A stretch of 13,020 nt of DNA from Bordetella parapertussis (GTDB taxonomy: Bacteria > Pseudomonadota > Gammaproteobacteria > Burkholderiales > SG8-41): the NCBI GenBank assembly GCA_945870465.1, contig CAMBSS010000120.1, positions 1 to 13,020 of the forward strand, given 5' to 3'. How positions within the stretch are numbered: the stretch's first letter is position 1; each line of letters begins with the position of its first letter. The notes beneath the pieces are model-generated. The model was not told the DNA's origin, searched no databases, and saw only the letters and a program-made list of their open reading frames with translations. Below, in pieces: positions 6,928 through 12,451 of the stretch. Position numbers and translations under genes: made by a program.

Positions 6928-7908
6928 GTGAAGAAATCAATCATGCTTCAAGCAAGGATCGCCGCCGCCGTCACGGTATGCGCGGCGCTGCTATCGCCGG
7001 TTGCCGGCGCGCAGCCGTTTCCGGCGAAACCCGTGCGGCTCGTCATCGGCTTTGCTCCCGGCGGCGGCACGGACGTGCTCGCGCGCATGATCATGCAGCC
7101 CTTGAGCGAAGGACTGGGCCAGCCGGTTATTCCCGACAACCGCGCCGGCGCCGACGGCGTCATAGCGAGCGAAATCGTCGCCGGTGCCGCCGCGGACGGG
7201 TATACGCTGCTAATCACGTCGAGCAGCCACGCGATCAATCCGGGCATAGGCCGCAAGATGTCGTACGATACGCTGCGCGATTTCGCGGCGGTCACGCAAA
7301 CGGCGTCGCAGCAGATCATCTTGGTGGTGCATCCGTCTCTGCCCGTGAAATCCGTGCGGGAATTGATCGATTACGCCAGGGCCAAGCCCGCTGCGCTCAA
7401 TTACGGCACCAGTTCAAACTCGGTGCAGTTGTCCATGGAGTTGTTCAAGTCCATGGTCGGCATCAGCATCACGCACATTCCGTACAAGGGTTCGGGCCCG
7501 ATGCTGAACGACCTCCTGGGCGGTCAGATCCAGCTGACGTTCGGCGCTTCCGTGGCGACGCTGCCTCAGGTCAGGGCCGGCAAGCTGCGCGCGCTTGCCA
7601 TCGGCGACTCCAAACGTTCGGTGCTCATGCCCGAACTGCCGACGGTTGCCGAGGCCGGTGTCCCGGGCTATCAGTCCGTCATCTGGTCGGGCATTCTCGC
7701 GCCGGCGCGCACGCCGCGGCCGCTAATCGACCGCTTGAACCACCTGCTGGTGCGCGTCCTGCAGCGGCCTGACATCAAGGAGCGGCTGGTCCAGCTGGGC
7801 TCGGACCCCGTAGGCAGCACACCTGAGCAGTTCCATGCGTTTATCGGCAGCGAGATCGAGAAGTGGGGAAAAATCGCCAGGCTTGCCGGTGTCAAGGCTG
7901 AAGACTGA
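6928..7908 (+). CDS. Tripartite tricarboxylate transporter substrate-binding protein (Bug/TctC family), copy 3
   Basis: I place the start at GTG 6928, nine bases after a GGGGGA purine run (6913-6918). ATG 6919 touches that run, and the ATG at 6862 would put a polar stretch before the signal peptide. From GTG the protein has 326 residues, the same as copy 2, with a normal signal peptide (KK at 2-3, hydrophobic core, cut at AGA/Q29). Motifs are APGGGTD (43-49), DNRAGADG (70-77), SSHAINP (99-105) and an HIPYKGSGP segment. The closeness to copy 2 in the N-terminal lobe suggests a local duplication. The next MmgE/PrpD gene starts 21 bases after the stop, so the pair is almost surely one transcript. 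Start choice is moderately secure and family assignment is firm. Confidence 0.93.
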   Translation: MKKSIMLQARIAAAVTVCAALLSPVAGAQPFPAKPVRLVIGFAPGGGTDVLARMIMQPLSEGLGQPVIPDNRAGADGVIASEIVAGAAADGYTLLITSSSHAINPGIGRKMSYDTLRDFAAVTQTASQQIILVVHPSLPVKSVRELIDYARAKPAALNYGTSSNSVQLSMELFKSMVGISITHIPYKGSGPMLNDLLGGQIQLTFGASVATLPQVRAGKLRALAIGDSKRSVLMPELPTVAEAGVPGYQSVIWSGILAPARTPRPLIDRLNHLLVRVLQRPDIKERLVQLGSDPVGSTPEQFHAFIGSEIEKWGKIARLAGVKAED

Positions 7909-7929
7909 AGTCGTGCGGGGACGATAGCA

Positions 7930-9282
7930 ATGGAGACCGGCGACGCGGCGCCCGCAAGACTTACGCATGAGTTATGCGCGTATCTTGCAGGTTTGAAGTT
8001 CGACGATCTGCCGGCTGCCGTCGTGCACGAGGCGCGCCGCGGCGTGCTTGACTGGATGGGATGTGCGCAGGCCGGCAGTTCTCATCCGACGGTTCAGCGC
8101 ATCATCGATTTGCTGCAGGACATTGGCGGGCGTCCGCAGGCCACGGTCTTTGGCCGCAATCTCAAACTCGGCGTGCTGGACGCCCCTCTGGTGAACGGCC
8201 AGATGGCGCATGTGCTCGATTACGACGACACTTATATGGACGGCACCGTGTTGCACACGAGCTCGCCGATTCTGCCGGCGCTGTTCGCGCTGGCCGAAAC
8301 AAACATGGTCAACGGCCGGCAGTTCATCGTGGCCTATGTTGCCGGCTTCGAAATGGCGGCACGCGTTGCGCACGCCGCGCCGGGTCACCATGACAAAGGA
8401 TGGCACCCGACCGGAACGCTCGGCACCATAGCCGCGGGGGTTGCGGCCGGCGTCCTGCTGGGGTTGAACACGCAGGCGTTGACGTATGCAACAGGTATAG
8501 CTGCCACACAAAGCGCGGGCTTGCAGCAGAACCGCGGCACGATGTGCAAGTCCCTTCATGCCGGCAGGGCCGCCTCCAATGGCGTGCTGTCCGCGCTTCT
8601 GGCAGCACGCGGATTCGATAGTGCGACGGATATCCTCGACGGCAAGCAAGGGTTCTGCCGTATATATGGCATGGAGAGCAAGCCCGGGGCGCTGACCGAC
8701 ATGCTGGGACGCCGCTGGGCGATTGAAGCCAACGGACACAAACCTTACTCGTGCGCAATCGGATTGCATCCGGTCATCGACGCGATGATCAAGATCCGCG
8801 CCACCGGCGATATCGAACCCGCAAACATTACGCGCGTCGAACTGCGTGCGCACCCCTATCTGTCGAAGTACCGGCTGCTGGACAACCCGGTCAACGGATT
8901 GCAGGCCAAGTTCAGCGCGTATCACAGTGCTGCCGTGGCCCTGATTGATGGCGCCGCGGGCGTCGTTCAATACACGGACGCGCGGGTAAGCGATCCCGCG
9001 GTTGCCGCGCTGCGGCGCAAAATTCACCTGACCCTGGACGACTCGCTGGGCATGGACCAGGCGTATGCGCGTATTGTGGCCGGTACTGTCGATTACGAGG
9101 CCAGGATTGACCATTCAATGGGAAGCGTGCAAAACCCGATGACAGATGCGGCGATTCAGGCGAAATTCGACGCCAACGCCACGCTTGGGCTCGGCGCCAG
9201 CCGGGCGCGGCGAGTGAGCGAATCGATCTGGAACCTGGAAGCTTTAACCGACGTTCGTGACCTGGTCGCGTTAGGCGCCTAG
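7930..9282 (+). CDS. MmgE/PrpD family protein, cis-aconitate decarboxylase/epimerase-like subgroup
   Basis: A 450-residue enzyme of the same superfamily as the gene at 5482 but of a different branch. Seen in order: VLDYDDTYMD (95-104), LHTSSPILPA (108-117), GWHPTG (157-162), KSLHAGRAASNG (207-218) and KPYSCAIGLHP (271-281). From what I recall of the mammalian cis-aconitate decarboxylase active site (Asp93, Thr97, His103, His159, Lys207, Lys272), the likely counterparts here are D97, T101, H109, H159, K207 and K271, so the catalytic set looks complete. The C-terminus carries the usual NPMTDAAIQAKF. CGGGGA at 7916-7921 precedes the ATG. The gene follows Bug copy 3 by 21 bases. The reaction could be decarboxylation, dehydration, isomerisation or epimerisation of a di- or tricarboxylate. 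These cannot be told apart by eye. Confidence 0.92.
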   Translation: METGDAAPARLTHELCAYLAGLKFDDLPAAVVHEARRGVLDWMGCAQAGSSHPTVQRIIDLLQDIGGRPQATVFGRNLKLGVLDAPLVNGQMAHVLDYDDTYMDGTVLHTSSPILPALFALAETNMVNGRQFIVAYVAGFEMAARVAHAAPGHHDKGWHPTGTLGTIAAGVAAGVLLGLNTQALTYATGIAATQSAGLQQNRGTMCKSLHAGRAASNGVLSALLAARGFDSATDILDGKQGFCRIYGMESKPGALTDMLGRRWAIEANGHKPYSCAIGLHPVIDAMIKIRATGDIEPANITRVELRAHPYLSKYRLLDNPVNGLQAKFSAYHSAAVALIDGAAGVVQYTDARVSDPAVAALRRKIHLTLDDSLGMDQAYARIVAGTVDYEARIDHSMGSVQNPMTDAAIQAKFDANATLGLGASRARRVSESIWNLEALTDVRDLVALGA

Positions 9283-9465
9283 TGCTATCGCGTGCTCGTT
9301 AACGTTGATGACGTATTCAGCTTCACGCTGGAAAAAGATGCATGGCGGTCACGCGGCGCAGAATTTATTTTGAGGCGATGGATTAACCAAACGACGGGTT
9401 GACCTGTGCGGTCCCGCATGGATCAATCCCTGTTATTCGAACAACAAGTCAAAGGAGTGAACCCC

Positions 9466-10434
9466 ATGACAAGGACGTCTCTTTTTATTTTTGCCGTGGC
9501 TTGCGCGACAGCGACGATGCCGCAGCATGTTGCCGCGCAGTCGTACCCGGTCAAGCCGTTGCGCCTGATTGTGCCGTTTCCGCCGGGTGGCGGCTCAGAC
9601 GCGGTCGCCCGCCATGTGGCGACCGAGTTGAGCGTTGCCCTGGGCCAGCAGGTCGTGATAGAAAACCGGCCGGGCGCGCAGGGCAGCGTGGGCGCGGCCG
9701 CCGCAGCCAAAGCGCCGCCTGACGGATATACCATTCTCCTGTCTTTCGTCGGCACGCTCGCCATGAACCCGTGGATTTACAAGGAAACCGGCTACGATCC
9801 ACTGAAGGATTTCGCGCATATCACGCTCGCGACCTCGCAACCGCCGCTAGTGGTCGTCAATCCGCGGGTGCCGGCATCCAATCTCAAGGAGCTCGCAGCG
9901 CTGGCCAAAACCCGGCCCGACCGCCTGAGCTATGCTTCGAGCTCGTCATCGGGGCAGCTGACCGGAGAATTGTTCAAGCTGCTCACCCACACGAAGATCG
10001 TGCATATCCCGTACAAGGGCGGCGGTCCCGCGATGATAGACGTGGTGGGAGGACACGTGGATCTGATGTTTGCGAGCCCCCCCTCGTCCATGCCGATGGT
10101 GAAGGCGGGGAAGCTGCGCGCGATCGCGGTGGCGGGGCCCAAGCGGCTCGCTGCTCTTCCCGACGTCATGACTGCTCAGGAATCCGGCTTTACGAACTTC
10201 GAAGTCAATGGCTGGTATGGATTCGCCGCGCCTGCCAACACACCGCGTGAAATCATCGTCAGGCTCAATACGGAGATTGCCCGCGTGCTCGCATCTCCTG
10301 CGGTCAGGGACAGGCTGATGGCCGAAGGCCTGGAGCCAAAATCCAATTCCCCGGAGGAAATGACAAGCTACGTGCGTGCCGAGTACGAAAGGTGGGGCAA
10401 AGTCGTCAAGGCTGCGCGCCTCAATCCGGAGTGA
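9466..10434 (+). CDS. Tripartite tricarboxylate transporter substrate-binding protein (Bug/TctC family), copy 4
   Basis: A 322-residue binding protein. The start at 9466 is set by AAAGGAG at 9451-9457, eight bases upstream, which excludes earlier in-frame starts. The signal peptide ends near VAA/Q25. Motifs are PFPPGGGSD (37-45), ENRPGAQGSVG (66-76), PPDGYTILL (84-92), SSSSGQLTGELF and HIPYKGGGPA. The PFPPGG form resembles copy 1 more than copies 2 and 3. It sits 183 bases after the second MmgE/PrpD gene, the widest gap in the cluster, so it may have its own promoter. TTGACC at 9399-9404 is a possible -35 element, but I see no convincing -10 after it. It is followed by the remnant of another MmgE/PrpD gene, suggesting this Bug once had its own partner enzyme. 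Confidence 0.94.
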   Translation: MTRTSLFIFAVACATATMPQHVAAQSYPVKPLRLIVPFPPGGGSDAVARHVATELSVALGQQVVIENRPGAQGSVGAAAAAKAPPDGYTILLSFVGTLAMNPWIYKETGYDPLKDFAHITLATSQPPLVVVNPRVPASNLKELAALAKTRPDRLSYASSSSSGQLTGELFKLLTHTKIVHIPYKGGGPAMIDVVGGHVDLMFASPPSSMPMVKAGKLRAIAVAGPKRLAALPDVMTAQESGFTNFEVNGWYGFAAPANTPREIIVRLNTEIARVLASPAVRDRLMAEGLEPKSNSPEEMTSYVRAEYERWGKVVKAARLNPE

Positions 10435-10470
10435 ATAAAATTTGGCAGTCAACCAACAGGCAACAACCGC

Positions 10471-10743
10471 GCCGACCCGCGATTATTCGACGAGCAGATT
10501 CTCACCAACCGCGAGGTATTGGCGACGGCGCAACAAGTAGAAGGCTACCTCGACGCCGAGGTCAACGTGTTTGCGCAGTATGGCGCACGCGTCACCGCAG
10601 AAATGCAGGACGGCAGGCAAGCAACGGTTACGGCGTGGGATCACAGAGGCACTCCCGCCAAGCCTTTCAACCGCACAGATATCACCCCCCGCTTTCACCT
10701 GATGACTGCGGGCATAATCTCAAGTCGCTTTCGGCGGCGTTAA
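10471..10743 (+). pseudogene. Probable C-terminal remnant of an MmgE/PrpD gene
   Basis: Starting 36 bases after the fourth Bug gene, an open frame reads ADPRLFDEQ, later YGARVTAEMQDGRQATV, then RGTPAKPFNRTDITPRF, ending at TAA 10741-10743. This order matches the end of MmgE/PrpD proteins: a 'DPR' segment, a beta strand with 'xVTVxLxDGR', then 'GxPxNPMTDxxxxxKF'. Only about 90 residues remain. The N-terminal three quarters, including every active-site segment, are absent, and there is no good start or ribosome site (a TTG at 10519 has GAGG too close). The best reading is a decayed partner of the upstream Bug gene. A short free-standing gene is less likely. The resemblance was judged by eye. 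Confidence 0.5.
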
Positions 10744-10810
10744 GGTTGTCGGCCTAGTCTAGGTGTCGCAGAGATGGATAAATTCAACGCTTAGGCCGGG
10801 GTATATCTGG

Positions 10811-10852
10811 CGCGCGCGGACAGAACTTCAGGACAGTTCATGTGCGCGCGCG
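10811..10852. terminator. Large imperfect hairpin between convergent units
   Basis: CGCGCGCG at 10811-10818 pairs with CGCGCGCG at 10845-10852. Inside it, GAACT (10823-10827) pairs with AGTTC (10835-10839) around a seven-base loop. It lies between the end of the + strand cluster and the end of the - strand lipoprotein gene, where a bidirectional terminator would be expected. There is no clear U-run on either side, so termination activity is uncertain. Confidence 0.35.
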
Positions 10853-10868
10853 CTTTGTCCTTCACGCC

Positions 10869-11300
10869 TTACATCCGATACACGCGCCCGCCTTCAACAC
10901 GCACGCGGTCGCCGGTGCGCATGTCCCTGATGTCGTCCTGGCGGAGTGTTTCGGTGGCGCCGTTTTCATAGCGCACCGTGACGCGGAAGGTTTCGTTGGA
11001 ACCCCGCTGCCGCTGCTGGACCTGGTTGCCCGCCACTGCGCCGCCGACGCCGCCGATGATGGTGGCGGCCGTCTGGCCGCTGCCGCCGCCGATCTGGTGG
11101 CCGATCAGGCCGCCCGCGATGCCGCCGATGATGGTTCCCGCGATATTGTTGGTGTCACCCTTTTTGATAATTTCGATGCGGTCGACGACCCCTTGACGGT
11201 AGACGGGGGCATTGTACGAACTCGATTGCGGTTCCGCGCAGCCGCCCAACAGAATGGCGATGGCGACGATACTTGTTCCTATCCAGCGAATGTTTTTCAT
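10869..11300 (-). CDS. Glycine-zipper outer-membrane lipoprotein, SlyB-like
   Basis: A 143-residue lipoprotein. Residues 1-20 are a signal peptide with the lipobox LGGC (lipidated C21). Residues 54-91 are a double glycine-zipper segment with repeated GGxxG spacing, as in the SlyB and rickettsial 17-kDa antigen family. It is followed by a short beta-rich tail (about 103-143) with a VRYENG strand. The segment just before the zipper (VVDRIEIIKKGDTNNIAG) resembles SlyB, and the length is close to the roughly 155 residues of E. coli SlyB. AGGAG on the - strand (11307-11311) sits six bases before the ATG. Members sit in the outer membrane and are linked to envelope stability. In enterobacteria slyB is controlled by PhoP. 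Whether this copy is stress-regulated is not shown by its own upstream sequence. Confidence 0.88.
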   Translation of the reverse strand: MKNIRWIGTSIVAIAILLGGCAEPQSSSYNAPVYRQGVVDRIEIIKKGDTNNIAGTIIGGIAGGLIGHQIGGGSGQTAATIIGGVGGAVAGNQVQQRQRGSNETFRVTVRYENGATETLRQDDIRDMRTGDRVRVEGGRVYRM

Positions 11301-11338
11301 TTTGAGCTCCTATTGTATAAAAATGGGTGCTGCCTGCT

Positions 11339-11365
11339 CCCGCGCCGTTCGGGTTGCGGCGCGGG
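11339..11365 (-). terminator. GC-rich perfect hairpin downstream of the small lipoprotein gene
   Basis: CCCGCGCCG (11339-11347) and CGGCGCGGG (11357-11365) form a perfect 9-base-pair stem with a 9-base loop. It begins about 45 bases after the stop of the - strand gene ending at 11410 and lies before the start of the next - strand gene. On the - strand a T-rich stretch (ATTTTTA) follows only about a dozen bases later, so it is either a weak intrinsic terminator or an RNA stabiliser or attenuator between the two genes. Confidence 0.45.
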
Positions 11366-11409
11366 CGTGTCGTTTAGACCTGTTTAGTGCTTGCCAGTTC
11401 GCTGAAACA

Positions 11410-11625
11410 TCACCTCTTCTGATCGAAGCTGTTCACCACTGCCCGTACGCCGGCACGCGCAACATCAGAAGCCGTGCCGACTACATGGGCGCCCACTTTC
11501 ACCGTGGTGGCGGCGATCGTGATCGCGGTATCCGCGACTGTCGTTATCGCGCAGCCGCCCGACAAGCAGGCGAGCAGTGCGGTGGGAACTGCAATATGAA
11601 GTCGACGCAAATTCGAGGTAATCAA
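11410..11625 (-). CDS. Small putative lipoprotein, Ala/Val/Thr-rich
   Basis: A 71-residue protein starting at TTG (11623-11625 on the - strand). The start is supported by a strong AAGGAGG (11632-11638) six bases upstream. Residues 1-24 look like a signal peptide (R7, R8, hydrophobic core) ending in SGGC, with C25 as the likely lipidated residue. The box is imperfect because Leu is at -4 rather than -3. The mature part is a single stretch of about 45 residues rich in Ala, Val and Thr with small-residue spacing (VADTAITIAATTVKVGAHVV), resembling small proteobacterial lipoproteins of unknown function. No enzymatic motif is visible. A 6-bp hairpin lies just upstream of its ribosome site and a ladder of TTACA elements lies about 90 bases upstream. 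I do not recognise a named gene. Confidence 0.7.
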   Translation of the reverse strand: MITSNLRRLHIAVPTALLACLSGGCAITTVADTAITIAATTVKVGAHVVGTASDVARAGVRAVVNSFDQKR

Positions 11626-11641
11626 CGGCAGCCTCCTTGTC

Positions 11642-11658
11642 CGGCGGCAAGTCCGCCG
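11642..11658 (-). other. Leader hairpin next to the ribosome site of the TTG-start lipoprotein gene
   Basis: CGGCGG (11642-11647) and CCGCCG (11653-11658) flank a 5-base loop, forming a compact GC stem in the presumed 5' leader. It ends only three bases from AAGGAGG. Together with the TTG start codon it could lower translation. In GC-rich DNA a 6-bp stem can also arise by chance. Confidence 0.35.
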
Positions 11659-11712
11659 CCCGCATCCATGGCGTGGAAGTTACTCGCGCCAGGCGGCGCT
11701 CGGCCAGAGGAC

Positions 11713-11747
11713 TTACAAGGAGTTACACGGACTTACAAATGCTCACA
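11713..11747 (-). promoter_or_regulatory. Phased TTACA direct repeats, candidate response-regulator operator
   Basis: Read on the + strand, TTACA occurs at 11713, 11723 and 11733, and TCACA at 11743. This is four half-sites at an exact 10-base spacing, with similar spacers (AGGAG, CGGAC). OmpR/PhoB-type response regulators bind direct repeats of about 5-6 bases every 10-11 bases, and the E. coli RstA box (TACA-N6-TTACA) has a similar form. The array lies about 90 bases upstream of the - strand lipoprotein gene starting at 11625 and downstream of the one ending at 11878, so the former is the likely target. No clear -10 was found. The regulator is unknown. Confidence 0.5.
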
Positions 11748-11877
11748 ACGCTTGCGCGAGGCTTACCGCTGGGCGCATGGGAACGTTGGCGATGAGCGGG
11801 CGGAGTTTGAGCGATCACCTCTGCGGGTTAAACATTCAATCAGCCCCGTTTCTTCGCGGCATATGCTGCGAAAACGC

Positions 11878-12102
11878 TCAGCGCTCGATGACCTGCGCCG
11901 GGTCCGATTGTCGCATCGTCTTCACGGTGCCGACCCGGTCCCAGTACACATATAAGTCGGTACCCGGTACGGCCTGCGGTTGGGTCATGGTGACTTCCAT
12001 GCGGCCATTGGTAGTCGAAACACTGTACTGTTTATTGGTGGAACAGCCCGCCATTGCTGCGACGAATGCCGCCATAAGCAGAGTTGACGGGACTCGATTC
12101 AT
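11878..12102 (-). CDS. Small lipoprotein, YgdI/YgdR-like
   Basis: A 74-residue protein. AGGAGG (12108-12113 on the - strand) precedes the ATG. The signal peptide ends with MAGC, so C20 is the lipidated residue. The mature 55 residues read like the small SH3-like YgdI/YgdR fold: a YSVSTTNGRMEV strand pair, then PGTDLYVYWDRVGTVKTM, ending in a polar SDPAQVIER helix cap equivalent to the 'DVKEIxE' end of YgdR. Function in the family is unknown, and members are outer-membrane-associated small lipoproteins. A palindromic sequence at 11853-11872 (TTCGCGGCAT/ATGCTGCGAA, one mismatch) lies five bases past the stop and may act as a transcript end. The family call is by eye. Confidence 0.75.
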   Translation of the reverse strand: MNRVPSTLLMAAFVAAMAGCSTNKQYSVSTTNGRMEVTMTQPQAVPGTDLYVYWDRVGTVKTMRQSDPAQVIER

Positions 12103-12113
12103 TTTTGCCTCCT

Positions 12114-12416
12114 GTGTTGAAGGGTTGCTGACGGCAGAAGGGCGCGATCCTGACTATGCGTCCGCAGTCTGTCTTTTTAGCGCAGACCGGGTGTCCCGTA
12201 TCTACGTTACCGCACGCAACCTCTGGCGGGCGGGCGCTTACACTGGCCGCCATCAACATGATTTTTTTCGGCATCGCGCCGGTGGCGATCGCATTGGCGG
12301 CGCGCGGCCCGCAGGCATAAGCGGGACGCGCGCGCCCGGTTGAATTTTTCTGCGATTGAATTGGCATCGTGCGGGACGGTGCCGTGCCCCGACGCCACCG
12401 CCGCGGCATCTGGCGC
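12114..12416. other. Divergent intergenic region without a supported gene
   Basis: This stretch separates the - strand YgdR-like lipoprotein gene from the + strand fifth Bug gene and must hold promoters for both. I see no ORF with a ribosome site and family resemblance. A 20-codon hydrophobic reading frame on the + strand (ATG at 12258, TAA at 12318) has no ribosome site, and I do not call it. No tRNA or riboswitch-like structure was recognised. Confidence 0.5.
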
Positions 12417-12422
12417 TACAAT
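12417..12422 (+). promoter_or_regulatory. Possible -10 element for the fifth Bug gene
   Basis: TACAAT matches five of six bases of TATAAT and lies in a GCTACAATG context common in Burkholderiales promoters. It would start transcription near 12429, leaving a leader of about 23 bases before the ATG at 12452. No good -35 hexamer was seen 16-18 bases upstream. Confidence 0.3.
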
Positions 12423-12451
12423 GTGGGTATTAAATTGTCGGGATCAACCAG

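Noticed and set aside
7972..9114. 380-codon - strand open frame opposite the second MmgE/PrpD gene
   Set aside because: Arg-rich shadow frame. The + strand gene has family motifs throughout and a consistent operon position.
9399..9427. TTGACC with a following ATCAAT as a promoter for the fourth Bug gene
   Set aside because: The -35 is good, but the -10 candidate matches only three of six bases at 17-base spacing.
10753..10763. Perfect 11-base palindrome CCTAG-T-CTAGG as a terminator or operator
   Set aside because: The stem is short with a one-base centre and no U-run follows. It is too weak to call.
11312..11319. TATACA/TACAAT on the - strand as a -10 box for the SlyB-like gene
   Set aside because: It abuts the AGGAG ribosome site, so transcription would start beyond that site and the mRNA would lack it.
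12258..12320. 20-codon hydrophobic + strand reading frame ending in TAA
   Set aside because: No ribosome site and no recognisable family. A short hydrophobic frame is likely by chance in such sequence.
11212..12343. Long + strand open frames crossing the lipoprotein region
   Set aside because: They oppose three - strand genes with lipoboxes and good ribosome sites, and their translations show no domain.
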